64,000 nucleotides of DNA. Origin: Niabella beijingensis (GTDB lineage Bacteria; Bacteroidota; Bacteroidia; Chitinophagales; Chitinophagaceae). A program made the translations under genes and the position numbers. Below, piece by piece: positions 51,360 to 60,931 of this stretch. The stretch covers positions 434,001 to 498,000 of the forward strand of contig NZ_JAIQDI010000002.1 in NCBI RefSeq assembly GCF_020034665.1, read 5' to 3'. The stretch's first letter is position 1. The number at the start of each line of letters is the position of its first letter. The notes under the pieces are model-generated. The model searched no databases. It was not told the origin of the DNA and saw only the letters and a list, made by a program, of their open reading frames with translations.

Positions 51360-52766
51360 ATGAGAAAAGAATTAACAATGCATGCTTTAAAAACAAAACT
51401 TGGCCTGGGAATCGCAACAGCTTTATTGTGGTCATTTGCCTGCTGCAGGCCCGGAGAAGACCGGACCCCCGTATCCGGAAAACAACAGGACACGAAGGTT
51501 GGCGATTCACTTACGGCCCGTCATTATTATTCGGGGTTTCCCGATGCACATGATACCTACAATGCAATATCTGTTGCAAGCGATGGCCGGATCTATTACG
51601 TATTGTCTTCCACCCGTTATGACGTGGGAGGACAGTTCTATGTATATGATCCGGCAACGGATTCCACCCGGTTTATCGCAGACCTTTCCCAGGCACTGGG
51701 GGAAAAAGAGCAGCATTATGTGGCTCAGGGTAAGAGTCATGTGGAGTTTTACGAGCACAACAACAAACTTTATTTTGCAACCCATGCCGGGTACTATGAA
51801 ATGATCAACGGCTCTGAACAAATGCCGGTGCATGCCCCCGACGGATATAAACGATACCCCGGCGGGCATTTTGTTTCTTATGATATGAAAACCGGTGCTA
51901 TTGAAAGCATGGCGCTGGCCCCGGAAGGGGACGGGATCTTAACCATGACAATGGATGAAAAACGTGGGCATCTGTATGGCCTTACGTGGCCAAAGGGACT
52001 GCTGATCGATTATGACCTCAACCATAAAGTACTTAAGAACCTGGGGCCGGTAACCGGAAAGGGAGAGTCGCAGGTGGGCGATGACTTCCGCGTGATCTGC
52101 CGTTCGATTTTTGTGGATCCGGATGACGGCAATGTCTACTACTCCACTGCCGAAGGGGATATCTATGCCTATCATCCTGAGGGAGGCAAGCCCCGCAAAC
52201 TGGAGGATGTGAACCTGCGTCTCGATTATTTTGGTAAATACGATCCCAAAGATGCGGGCAGCATGGGATACAACTGGCGAAAGATCTACTGGTACGGACC
52301 GGAGCATAAGGCTTACGGAGTGCATGGAAATTCCGGCTATCTGTTCACATTTGATCCCAGGGAAAAAAAGGTGGAGCTGGTGGAGCGGATCAATTCCATG
52401 CCTTCCCGGAAGAGCGGGATGTTCGATCAGTTCAGCTATGGATACCTGGGTTTTAAAATAAAGGATGGCGTCATTTACTATCTTACCGGCGGACCGGTAT
52501 ATGAAAACGGGCGCCGCGTTGCCGGTGCGGACAAGATCAATATGGGAGCAGCTAAAGGGCTGGAGAACCTGCATGTGGTGACCTACAATATTAAGGAGGG
52601 CGTATACAAAGATCACGGACCTGTATTTTATAAAGATGGCGGACGTCCTACCTATGTCAATTCAATTGCGGTGGGAAACGACGGGAATATTTATACCCTG
52701 GCCCGTTTTCTTCATAACGGAAAGGAAATAGAAGACCTGGTAAAGATCGATTTCAAAAAACAGTAG
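51360..52766 (+). CDS. Secreted beta-propeller-like lipoprotein, unknown function
   Basis: A 468-residue exported protein with a signal/lipobox (LLWSFACC, C28). Repeated blades contain motifs such as GRIYYVLSSTRYD, KLYFATHAGYYE and GNVYYSTAEGDIYAYHPEGG, with repeated GY..YD-type aromatic stretches. The overall form is a beta-propeller seen in exported sugar-modifying and lyase-like proteins. No catalytic motif was recognised. First gene of the cluster with the Tat-exported DegT proteins. Confidence 0.7.
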   Translation: MRKELTMHALKTKLGLGIATALLWSFACCRPGEDRTPVSGKQQDTKVGDSLTARHYYSGFPDAHDTYNAISVASDGRIYYVLSSTRYDVGGQFYVYDPATDSTRFIADLSQALGEKEQHYVAQGKSHVEFYEHNNKLYFATHAGYYEMINGSEQMPVHAPDGYKRYPGGHFVSYDMKTGAIESMALAPEGDGILTMTMDEKRGHLYGLTWPKGLLIDYDLNHKVLKNLGPVTGKGESQVGDDFRVICRSIFVDPDDGNVYYSTAEGDIYAYHPEGGKPRKLEDVNLRLDYFGKYDPKDAGSMGYNWRKIYWYGPEHKAYGVHGNSGYLFTFDPREKKVELVERINSMPSRKSGMFDQFSYGYLGFKIKDGVIYYLTGGPVYENGRRVAGADKINMGAAKGLENLHVVTYNIKEGVYKDHGPVFYKDGGRPTYVNSIAVGNDGNIYTLARFLHNGKEIEDLVKIDFKKQ

Positions 52767-52916
52767 CGCTGCGCTGTACCGGGTGTGCAGCGACGGAACC
52801 GGGCTGTGATGCGGTAATAAAAAAGAAGCAGGTGGTATAATTTGTGCCGGCGCGGCGGAAGATCGTGAAGCGGGAAGAGGATTACGGTTGTGTCAACAAT
52901 GTAAAACGTATAAGCC

Positions 52917-54281
52917 ATGAATAAAAAGAAAATGAACAGGCGCCGCTTTATCGGAAATACAGCGGCTGCTTCTGTTGCCGGTGTTTTGGCCGGGTCATTC
53001 CCGGTGCTGGCACAAACAAAAAACAGCGGAACACTGGCTGCTCTCGGCGGTGCTCCTGTGCGCGATAAACGTCCCTGGCCGGCATGGCCATACACCGATG
53101 AAGAGCTGGTACAATCAATGACGGAAACCGCTAAAAGCGGCTGGTGGAGCCGGATCGACAACCGCAACAGCAGCAAGGTGGCCCGGTTCGAGCGGGAGTT
53201 CGCCCCTTTTCACGATATTAAATATGTAGTGGCCACAGGTTCGGGTACCCAGGCGATCTCCACAGCGGTACATGCGCTGAATATCGAGTGCGGCGATGAA
53301 GTGATCACTTCGCCTTATACAGATATGGGGACCATCTCCGGCGTTATTACCAGCAGGGCACTTCCGGTACTGGCAGACCTGGATCCGGATTCATTCCAGC
53401 TGGATGCTAAAGATGTGGAGAAAAAGATCAACAATAATACCAGGGCATTGCTGCCGGTACACATGATGGGAGCACCGGCGGATATCCGCGCCTTTGTTCA
53501 GATGGCACGGCAGCACAAACTGCTGCTGATCGAAGATGCCTGCCAGGCGCACCTGGCAAAAATCGATGGAAAACGCATCGGCACCTTTGGTGATGTGGGA
53601 TGTCTGAGTTTTCAGTCGTCGAAAGTGATGGCCAGTGGTGAGGGCGGTGCCTGTCTGACGGACAATGAAGCGCTTGCCGATACACTCTATACGGTAATGA
53701 ATCACGGAAGTGATAAACGGGGAACACATCCGCGGATCGGTCCCAAATACCGGATGAATGAATTTGCCGCATCGTTGCTGCTTTCCCAGATGCGTACCCA
53801 CTTACAACGGCATGAAACACGCAACAGGAACGGGAAATACCTCACCGAAAAATTAAAAGGGTATAGCGGAGTAGCCCCTCAAAAGCTCTATCCCGGTACC
53901 GAGGAATGTTCTTACTATCTCTATGCCATGGCGTTCCGACCGGAAGAGTGGAAGGGTGCATCCCGCGCGCAGTTTATAAAGGCCGTTCAGGCCGAAGGAA
54001 TTCCGATTGGTCCGTACATCCAGAGCGGGCTGCATAAATACGACTGGGTGAATTTTATCTGCGGGCTGGAGGTGTATAAAAAAATGTATGGTGAAAAACG
54101 ATTGAAAGAATACAAAGAGCAAACAAAACACCTGCCGGCCTGTGATGCGGTTGCCGACCGGATGTTGCTGATACCGGGTTCAGGGCCGTTAACGGCGGAT
54201 CAGTCATCAATGGACAATATCATCAATGCGCTGGCAAAGGTGTGGGAGCATCGCGATCAGCTGAAATCAATAAAAGTATGA
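52917..54281 (+). CDS. DegT/DnrJ/EryC1/StrS-family PLP aminotransferase, Tat-exported
   Basis: A 454-residue protein with a twin-arginine signal (MNRRRFIGNTAAASVAGVL, cleavage about 31). The DegT fold is clear: EDACQAHLAKIDGKR, then CLSFQSSKVMASGEGG with the PLP lysine K236. These enzymes transaminate keto-sugars, or in some cases dehydrate or epimerise. Export through Tat as a folded, PLP-loaded enzyme is unusual for this family, which normally works in the cytosol on nucleotide sugars. Its stop overlaps the ceramidase-like start by four bases (ATGA). Confidence 0.88.
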   Translation: MNKKKMNRRRFIGNTAAASVAGVLAGSFPVLAQTKNSGTLAALGGAPVRDKRPWPAWPYTDEELVQSMTETAKSGWWSRIDNRNSSKVARFEREFAPFHDIKYVVATGSGTQAISTAVHALNIECGDEVITSPYTDMGTISGVITSRALPVLADLDPDSFQLDAKDVEKKINNNTRALLPVHMMGAPADIRAFVQMARQHKLLLIEDACQAHLAKIDGKRIGTFGDVGCLSFQSSKVMASGEGGACLTDNEALADTLYTVMNHGSDKRGTHPRIGPKYRMNEFAASLLLSQMRTHLQRHETRNRNGKYLTEKLKGYSGVAPQKLYPGTEECSYYLYAMAFRPEEWKGASRAQFIKAVQAEGIPIGPYIQSGLHKYDWVNFICGLEVYKKMYGEKRLKEYKEQTKHLPACDAVADRMLLIPGSGPLTADQSSMDNIINALAKVWEHRDQLKSIKV

Positions 54282-55651
54282 TCCGTTCTTTTTGCAGGTA
54301 TGGATGGCTGCTGTTGTTTTTCTGTACGCCCGTTGGGCAACTGCATGCAGAACGCGGGATCCCCTGCCGGGGGGAGGAACTGCGGATCGCCGTATTTGAT
54401 GTGGATGCAACTCCTCCGGAGGGATCCTGGCTGGCCTACGATTCGCTGGTGAATACCTGGGAGCTGGGTTTACGGGCGAAAGGTATTGTATTGCTGGGTG
54501 CCGGCGAACCGATCGTTCTCTGCGCGGTGGATTGGATCGGCATCGCAAATGAGGGGAATGATGCCTTCCGGGAGACCCTGGCTGCCGCTGCAGGTACCAC
54601 CAGGGAGCGCGTAGCGGTACATACCCTGCATCAGCATGATGCGCCTGCCTGTGATTTTGGTGCAGAACTGCTGCTTAAAAAAGAAGGATTGAAACTGTAT
54701 GGCTTTGAAAGCAGTTTTCAGCGGCAGGTACTGGAGCGGCTGACCACTGCAATAAGGAATGCCCTGGGAAAAGCACGGGTGGTGACACATTACGGCCTGG
54801 GAAAGGCGGAAGTAAGGGATGTGGCATCGAACCGGCGCGTGCTGGGAAATGATGGTAAGGTACTGTTTACGCGTACCTCAGCTACAAAAGATCCGGTTGC
54901 GCGTGCTGCGCCGCAGGGACTGATCGATCCCGAACTGTCGCTGATCAGTTTTTGGCATAATGACCTGCCGCTGGCAGTACTTTCCTACTACGCCACGCAC
55001 CCGCAAAGTTATTACCGGACAGGGATCGCTAACCCGGATATCCCCGGGGTGGCACGGTTTTTCCGCCAGTTGGCACTGCCCGACGCCTTACTGCTGCATT
55101 TCAACGGAGCGGGAGGCAATATCACCGCAGGAAAATACAACGACGGCCGTCACGAGAACCGCTACCTGCTGGCCCAGCGGCTGGAGGAAGGAATGAAGCA
55201 GGCCTGGGAGCAAACCGTAAAAATACCGGTGACTGCAAAAGAGATACAATGGAAAGTGTTCCCTGTAACGCTGCCTGCAAAACCGGGACTTGACAGCATC
55301 CGGACGCTGCTTCACACACAGCCGGCTGTTTTTATCGCCAATAACGCCTCAAAACTGGTGTGGAGTCAGCGGTTAAAAGCCGGAAGGAAGATCGATTTCA
55401 GCTGTCTGGTCATTGGCAAGGCACGTATTGTTCATTTACCGGGAGAACCTTTTGTGGAGTACCAGCTGGCCGCCAAAAAAATGCGGACCGATCTTTTTGT
55501 TACAGTGGCGGGTTATGGCGATTATGCCCCCGGATACATCTGCACGGCGGCGGCCTATACCGAAGGAGGTTATGAGCCGGGTATGGCCTCGGCAGTGACC
55601 GCAGATGTGGAGCAGGTGATGCTGAACGCGATTAAAAAACTGCTGAACTAA
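54278..55651 (+). CDS. Neutral ceramidase-like secreted hydrolase
   Basis: A 457-residue exported protein (signal peptide about 1-24, WLLLFFCTPVGQLHA) of the neutral/alkaline ceramidase-like family: IAVFDVDATPPEGS, VAVHTLHQHDAPACDFG (metal-binding histidines), YYATHPQSYYR and GAGGNITAGKYND. The real start is the ATG at 54278; the frame open from 54242 runs inside the DegT gene. Translationally coupled to the DegT gene. The substrate is likely an amide or ester of a glycolipid or a sugar conjugate, not assigned. Confidence 0.82.
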   Translation: MIRSFCRYGWLLLFFCTPVGQLHAERGIPCRGEELRIAVFDVDATPPEGSWLAYDSLVNTWELGLRAKGIVLLGAGEPIVLCAVDWIGIANEGNDAFRETLAAAAGTTRERVAVHTLHQHDAPACDFGAELLLKKEGLKLYGFESSFQRQVLERLTTAIRNALGKARVVTHYGLGKAEVRDVASNRRVLGNDGKVLFTRTSATKDPVARAAPQGLIDPELSLISFWHNDLPLAVLSYYATHPQSYYRTGIANPDIPGVARFFRQLALPDALLLHFNGAGGNITAGKYNDGRHENRYLLAQRLEEGMKQAWEQTVKIPVTAKEIQWKVFPVTLPAKPGLDSIRTLLHTQPAVFIANNASKLVWSQRLKAGRKIDFSCLVIGKARIVHLPGEPFVEYQLAAKKMRTDLFVTVAGYGDYAPGYICTAAAYTEGGYEPGMASAVTADVEQVMLNAIKKLLN

Positions 55652-55808
55652 AAAATGATGCGCGCGGTATTTTATAAAAAGGAAACGGTTCCCTTACGGT
55701 TGTTGCAGCTTCAATGTGTTGCAAACTTTTTTTCGGTCAGTGCTGCTCCTGCTCCAGGACGAGTGCCGCCATCGTGGATGCTGATGAAGTGATCGGTTGT
55801 TTTTCAAG

Positions 55809-55849
55809 TATACCGGATTTATGTGTACGTACACGTTAAACCCGGTATA
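55809..55849. promoter_or_regulatory. Large palindrome, candidate LacI operator
   Basis: Arms TATACCGG (55809-55816) and CCGGTATA (55842-55849) surround a perfect 12-bp palindrome GTGTACGTACAC (55823-55834). The 11-mer ACGTACACGTT runs through its right side (55827-55837) and also occurs at 51293-51303. The 463-bp gap (55652-56114) has no credible gene; the long open frame across it is rejected. Confidence 0.5.
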
Positions 55850-56114
55850 TGGAGTCACCGGAGCAGACCGGCTTCTCCGGAATGAAATCGCGGAGCGCTG
55901 TATTAACCCCGCCCGGGCGCGTGCGGATACTGCGAAAAGGAAAGCAGCGGGCGTTGCCGGCAGTCCTTCAGACGTTACCAGGTTCGGTGCAGCAGCCGGC
56001 CTCAATGGCGGTACCCGGCCGCAAAATTGTTTTCGTTTCTGTTGCGGATGTTGTATTTTCGGGTACGTAAACAATCTGTGGTCCGCACTTCTTTGCACAA
56101 ATAAATACCAGCAT

Positions 56115-57485
56115 ATGAGTTCAAACTTTTCGCGGAGAGCTTTTATAAAAAAGACATCCCTGGGCGCAGCAGGTGCGTTCATCGGAATGGAAGCCCTGGC
56201 TACAGGGGCGGCACCTGCACTACAGCTGTCAGGTACACCTGCCCTGTTGGGCGGCACGCCGTTAATGACAAAGGATAATTGGGTGAAATGGCCGGTATGG
56301 ATCCCGGAGACCGATGAACCGCTGGTGCTGGAGGCGCTGCGCAGCGGAGTGTGGTCGAGGGCCAAACTGGTGGCCCGGTTTGAGGAAGAGTATGCCCGGT
56401 TGCTTGGTGCCAAACGTTGTTTGTCCACCGTGAACGGCACCAACGCCCTGATCGTGGCATTGAACCAGCTTGGTGTTGGCGCAGGTGATGAAGTGATTGT
56501 ACCGCCCTATACATTTGTGGCCACCATACAGGCCGTACTCGTAAACGGAGCGATCCCGGTGTTTGCTGATATTGATCCGCACACCTACCAGATCGATCCG
56601 GTTAAGATCGAGGAAAAGATCACACCACGCACCAAACTGATCCTCCCGGTACACATATTGGGGATGCCGGCCGACATGGACCGGATCATGGCGATTGCCA
56701 AAAAACGCAACCTGCTGGTGCTGGAAGATGCCTGCCAGGCACACCTGGCTGAGATCGGCGGCAAAAAGGCCGGTACCATCGGACATGCAGGATGCTTTAG
56801 TTTTCAGACATCAAAGAACCTGGCCATAGGAGAGGGCGGCGCCATTGTTTCCGACGATGACGATCTGATGGACCGTTGTTTTTCCTATCATAATCTGGGC
56901 TTCCCTTATGGCGTGGCACCCGGCGCAGTGGCCAGCGGAAGCGTACGCATCGGCGGGAAAACGCGGATGGCGGAGTACCAGGCCGCCATCGGGCTGGTAC
57001 AGCTGAAACGGCTGGAAGCGCAGACCCGTATCCGCAATGAAAATGCCGTTTATCTCAGAAAGCGGCTGGGGAATATCCCGGGCATTGTTCCGCACCGGTT
57101 GTACGACAATGTAACACAGGCGGCTTACCTGCTTTTTGCATTCCGTTACCAGCAGGATCAGTTTAAAGGACTGTCGCGGGACGCTTTTATAAAAGCGCTG
57201 AGTGCGGAGGGTGTTCCGGTTTCTTCCGGCTATACACCGCTGAATACCCAGCCCTTTATCAGGGATGCGCTGGAGTCGAAGAACTTCCGGAGCATGTATG
57301 CCGGGAACCTGGTTGCGTATAAGACCTACATGGCTCAGAACCAATGCCCTCAAAATGAAGCGCTGTGCAAAGAGGCGGTATGGATCACCCAGAACATGCT
57401 GCTGGGATCTGCAGCAGATATGGAACTGATTGCCGGTGCCATCGAACGTATTTATAAAAATGCCGACCAGATAAAAAAAGCGTAA
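56115..57485 (+). CDS. Second Tat-exported DegT-family aminotransferase
   Basis: A 456-residue paralogue of the other DegT protein with its own twin-arginine signal (SRRAFIKKTSLGAAGAF). It has EDACQAHLAEIGGKK and CFSFQTSKNLAIGEGGA with the PLP lysine K234. The start was set at 56115 because the upstream frame from 55797 runs through the operator region and lacks a conserved pattern. With the ceramidase-like hydrolase and propeller protein it probably acts on a periplasmic or surface sugar. Confidence 0.86.
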   Translation: MSSNFSRRAFIKKTSLGAAGAFIGMEALATGAAPALQLSGTPALLGGTPLMTKDNWVKWPVWIPETDEPLVLEALRSGVWSRAKLVARFEEEYARLLGAKRCLSTVNGTNALIVALNQLGVGAGDEVIVPPYTFVATIQAVLVNGAIPVFADIDPHTYQIDPVKIEEKITPRTKLILPVHILGMPADMDRIMAIAKKRNLLVLEDACQAHLAEIGGKKAGTIGHAGCFSFQTSKNLAIGEGGAIVSDDDDLMDRCFSYHNLGFPYGVAPGAVASGSVRIGGKTRMAEYQAAIGLVQLKRLEAQTRIRNENAVYLRKRLGNIPGIVPHRLYDNVTQAAYLLFAFRYQQDQFKGLSRDAFIKALSAEGVPVSSGYTPLNTQPFIRDALESKNFRSMYAGNLVAYKTYMAQNQCPQNEALCKEAVWITQNMLLGSAADMELIAGAIERIYKNADQIKKA

Positions 57486-57561
57486 AAGAACGGCGCTGCA
57501 AGGCCCGCTAAAAACGGATAAGAACAACAGGAGGAAGACTTTTTGTAATATAAATTAACAC

Positions 57562-57569
57562 TATATTTG
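57562..57569 (+). promoter_or_regulatory. -7 element of the lacI-type gene
   Basis: TATATTTG matches TAnnTTTG exactly, 19 bases before the ATG. A TTTTG at 57541-57545 is a weak -33 candidate with short spacing. Confidence 0.5.
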
Positions 57570-57588
57570 AAGGTAAAATCTAAGTCGG

Positions 57589-58641
57589 ATGAAGCCAGCA
57601 GGACGTATAGGTGTTAAAGAAATTGCACGAATGACCAACGTGTCTATTGCCACGGTAGACCGCGTATTGCATAACCGGCCCGGCGTATCGCCTGCTACCG
57701 AAAAGAAGATAAAAGCGATCATTAAAAAATACAATTACCAGCCGAATATACTGGCGCGTACACTGGCTTCCCGGAAGACGCTGAAACTGGCCACACTCAT
57801 ACCGTATGTTTCAAAAGAAACCACGTACTGGCAGGGGCCGCTGGATGGGATTGAACAGGGCGAAAATGAAGTACGTCAGTTTGGTATTACGGTAGATCGT
57901 TATTTTTTTGATCTGAATGATAACCGGAGCTTCCTGGATCAGGCAAAAAAGATCCTCCGGAACAAAGCAGATGGTGTGCTGATGGCGCCGCATTTCGTAA
58001 AGGATGCCGAAACATTCTCGCAGCAACTGAGTGCAAAGAACATCCCTTATGTATACATCAACTCCGATGTACCGGGACAGGGAAACTTAAGTTATATCGG
58101 ACCTCATCTTTTTCAGAGCGGTTATCTCGGTGGCCAGCTGGCGGACTTTCTTTGCAAGGAAGGAAACAATTACCTGGTGATCAATATTTCCAGGAGCCCG
58201 GACAGCTATTACTACCTTTTGAACAAAGAGGACGGCTTCAGGTCCTACTTCAACGGGCGTAAAAAGGAGAAGATCCTGAAAACGGATATCCAGAAGACCG
58301 ATTATGCTTCGATAAAAAAAGTGCTCGGCGCTGTATTGAAGAAGGAGAAGATCAACCTGATCTTTGTTACCAATTCCCGTGTATTTTATGTGGCCCGCTT
58401 TCTTGAGGAAGAAAACATAAAGAACATTCGCCTGATCGGCTATGACCTGATCGATAAAAATATCAGTTATCTCGAAAGCGGCACCATCGATTTCCTGATC
58501 TCCCAGAAGCCCCGGGAGCAGGCCTATCGCGGGATCCTGGCTTTGTATAATAAACTGATAAGAAGGGAGCCGGTGGAAAAGCAGCTGTTTATGCCTATTG
58601 ATATCATTACCCGTGAGAACTACAAATTTTATAAGAACTGA
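57589..58641 (+). CDS. LacI-family transcriptional regulator
   Basis: A 350-residue regulator. The N-terminal LacI HTH is GVKEIARMTNVSIATVDRVLHNRPGVS (read in two parts), followed by the hinge PNILARTLAS. The C-terminal periplasmic-binding-type sugar sensor domain has NLSYIGPHLFQSGYLGG and HLIGYD-like RLIGYDLIDKN. It is the likely regulator of the neighbouring exported DegT/ceramidase-like genes; inducer unknown. Confidence 0.9.
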   Translation: MKPAGRIGVKEIARMTNVSIATVDRVLHNRPGVSPATEKKIKAIIKKYNYQPNILARTLASRKTLKLATLIPYVSKETTYWQGPLDGIEQGENEVRQFGITVDRYFFDLNDNRSFLDQAKKILRNKADGVLMAPHFVKDAETFSQQLSAKNIPYVYINSDVPGQGNLSYIGPHLFQSGYLGGQLADFLCKEGNNYLVINISRSPDSYYYLLNKEDGFRSYFNGRKKEKILKTDIQKTDYASIKKVLGAVLKKEKINLIFVTNSRVFYVARFLEEENIKNIRLIGYDLIDKNISYLESGTIDFLISQKPREQAYRGILALYNKLIRREPVEKQLFMPIDIITRENYKFYKN

Positions 58642-58670
58642 TTGACGGGCAGAACGTTTCCGGCAATAAA

Positions 58671-58692
58671 AAAACAGGCCGTAGCCTGTTTT
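58671..58692. terminator. Bidirectional terminator after the lacI-type gene
   Basis: The stem AAAACAGGC/GCCTGTTTT with loop CGTA lies between the LacI stop and the small convergent gene. On the minus strand it is followed by a longer T run. Confidence 0.85.
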
Positions 58693-58712
58693 ATCAATCA
58701 GGTAATGAAATA

Positions 58713-58859
58713 TTATTCTTTGCCGAAAAGATTGGCCACAGCGCCTTCCAGCATCGGGAATTTTTCCACGATGTAATTCTTAACAGCCTCCAGTGCTTTA
58801 TGGGCCTGTTCATCGCTGAGGTTCACCTCGGCTTTCAGTTTGTCGATTAATTCCTGCAT
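58713..58859 (-). CDS. Small helical protein of 48 residues
   Basis: MQELIDKLKAEVNLSDEQAH then KALEAVKNYIVEKFPMLEGA and VANLFGKE. It is fully helical and amphipathic with a clear ATG, good codon use and a following terminator. It lies 47 bases after the clpX stop on the same strand, so it may be the last gene of the clp operon. No known domain; a regulatory or adaptor role is only a suggestion. Confidence 0.7.
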   Translation of the reverse strand: MQELIDKLKAEVNLSDEQAHKALEAVKNYIVEKFPMLEGAVANLFGKE

Positions 58860-58905
58860 ATAATAGTTTTTAGATGTTGTGATAGGATCCGGAACCGTCA
58901 GGCTG

Positions 58906-60153
58906 TCACGCCGCCTTTACCAGCCCCATTTTGCTCTTTTCAAATTTACGCCGTGCATAATCCCTTGTAAGTACGAACCGGGTTTCAGTGGCCGATGGCA
59001 GTTCATACATGGCGTCGGTAAGGATGCTTTCGCAGATGCTCCGCAGACCACGGGCACCCAGCTTGTACTCAACCGCCTTGTCTACCATAAAATCCAGAAC
59101 GGCCGGCTCTACTTCCAGTTCAATGCCCTCCAGTTCAAACAGTTTTTTATACTGTTTCATCAGCGCATTTTTCGGCTCGGTAAGGATCGCCCGCAACGTG
59201 GTGGCATCCAGGGGATCAAGATGGGTCACCACCGGTAAACGCCCCAGTAATTCGGGGATCAGTCCGAAGGTTTTCAGGTCCTGCGCATTTACAAAACGCA
59301 GCAGGTTCTTTTTCATATCCTCCTGTTCTTCCTTATCTACATTAAACCCGATGGTATTGGTCTGCACCCTGCGGGCAATGATCTTATCCACGCCATCAAA
59401 AGCCCCGCCGCAGATAAAGAGAATATTCTGGGTGTTTACTTTTATCAGTTTCTGATCCGGATGCTTACGGCCGCCCTGTGGTGGTACCAGCACATCGGTG
59501 CCTTCCAGCAGCTTCAGCAGGCCCTGCTGCACACCCTCGCCGCTTACATCACGGGTAATGCTGGGATTATCGCTTTTACGCGCCACTTTATCCAGCTCAT
59601 CGATGTAAACGATACCGCGTTCTGCGGCTTCCACATCATAATTACATACCTGTAATAAACGGGTCAGGATGCTTTCCACATCTTCACCCACATAACCTGC
59701 TTCTGTAAATACGGTAGCATCCACAATAGCGAACGGAACATTCAGCATTTTGGCAATGCTTCTGGCTAGGAGGGTTTTCCCGGTACCGGTTTCACCCACC
59801 ATGATGATATTGCTTTTTTCAATTTCAACATCATTGTGACCATCGATCTCCCTGTTCTTTTGTTTTAACCGTTTATAGTGATTGTAAACCGCCACTGCCA
59901 GTACTTTTTTGGCATCGTTCTGACCGATCACATATTCGTCCAGGAAGGCCTTTATTTCTACCGGCTTCCGTATGGACTGGTTGAATCCGCTGACACTCCG
60001 CGTGTCTTCACGGAAATGAAGCTCCTGGTTAATGATTTCCTGCGCGTGTTCCACGCAGTTCTCGCAGATATGCCCATCCTGTCCGGCAATCAGTATCTCT
60101 ACTTCGTCCCGGCTTCTTCCGCAAAATGAACATTTTAACACATTATCCGGCAT
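58906..60153 (-). CDS. clpX: ClpX, ATP-dependent unfoldase of ClpXP
   Basis: A 415-residue AAA+ protein. N-terminal zinc-binding domain [20 protein letters not shown] (C8, C11, then C30, C33 in ICENCVEHA), Walker [13 protein letters not shown], Walker [10 protein letters not shown], pore/sensor GYVGEDVES and [10 protein letters not shown]. Unfolds substrates for ClpP. Confidence 0.95.
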   Translation of the reverse strand: MPDNVLKCSFCGRSRDEVEILIAGQDGHICENCVEHAQEIINQELHFREDTRSVSGFNQSIRKPVEIKAFLDEYVIGQNDAKKVLAVAVYNHYKRLKQKNREIDGHNDVEIEKSNIIMVGETGTGKTLLARSIAKMLNVPFAIVDATVFTEAGYVGEDVESILTRLLQVCNYDVEAAERGIVYIDELDKVARKSDNPSITRDVSGEGVQQGLLKLLEGTDVLVPPQGGRKHPDQKLIKVNTQNILFICGGAFDGVDKIIARRVQTNTIGFNVDKEEQEDMKKNLLRFVNAQDLKTFGLIPELLGRLPVVTHLDPLDATTLRAILTEPKNALMKQYKKLFELEGIELEVEPAVLDFMVDKAVEYKLGARGLRSICESILTDAMYELPSATETRFVLTRDYARRKFEKSKMGLVKAA

Positions 60154-60255
60154 AGTCGAAAATATTAAGAATTAAACCACAAAGTTAAAAAAAATCGCTG
60201 CAATCACAGCGATTTTCCGTTTTTTAAGATTGTATTAGTAGTTTAGTGTATTTGT

Positions 60256-60903
60256 TTACAGCTGATCTACAATTTTATCTGCAATTCCGTAGGTAATGGC
60301 CTCTTTTGCATCCATCCAGTAATCGCGGTCAAAATCACGCATGATCTCCTCAACGGTCTTGCCGCAGTTGTCTGCCAGTATCTGGGCCCCGATAAGCTTC
60401 ACCCGTTGCGTTTGCCGGGCCTGTATCTCAAGATCGGAACTTACACCGCGTATAAAGCCACCGAGCGAAGGCTGGTGGATCATCACCTCTCCATGCGGAT
60501 AGATAAACCGCCTGCCTTTTTTCCCGCCGCTCAGCAGGATACTGCCCATGGAAGCTGCCAAGCCCATACAAATGGTACTTACCGGACTTTTGATCATCTT
60601 CATGGTATCATAGATCACCATCCCGCTTGTTACCACACCGCCGGGACTGTTGATGTAAAATTTGATCTCTTCTCCCGGCTTGTCGGCCTCCAGCAGCAAC
60701 AACTTTGTAGTTACTTCACGGGCGCTTTTGTCATCCACCACACCCCAGAGGTATACAGCCCTTTTTTCGAAGAACAATTGCTCCAGGCGTTTGTTCAGCA
60801 TCATCAGGTCGTCTCTTTTATCTGCATTTTCTTTCGGCTCCTCTTCCTCGCCATCGAAGCGGACAGGATCGAGCCATTTATCTGAATTTAAATTTGATAT
60901 CAT
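60256..60903 (-). CDS. clpP: ClpP protease, first copy
   Basis: A 215-residue ClpP with an intact catalytic triad: Ser in MGLAASMGSILL (about S118), His in EVMIHQPSLGG (about H143) and a downstream Asp. It shares an operon with a second ClpP of different N-terminus. Confidence 0.93.
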   Translation of the reverse strand: MISNLNSDKWLDPVRFDGEEEEPKENADKRDDLMMLNKRLEQLFFEKRAVYLWGVVDDKSAREVTTKLLLLEADKPGEEIKFYINSPGGVVTSGMVIYDTMKMIKSPVSTICMGLAASMGSILLSGGKKGRRFIYPHGEVMIHQPSLGGFIRGVSSDLEIQARQTQRVKLIGAQILADNCGKTVEEIMRDFDRDYWMDAKEAITYGIADKIVDQL

Positions 60904-60931
60904 AATATAAGTTTAAACGGAGAGGGAATCG

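Noticed and set aside
54242..54277. Earlier start for the ceramidase-like gene
   Set aside because: It lies inside the preceding DegT gene in another frame; the signal peptide begins at 54278.
55797..56114. Upstream extension of the second DegT gene
   Set aside because: The Tat signal begins at 56115, and the extension covers the palindromic operator region without conserved sequence.
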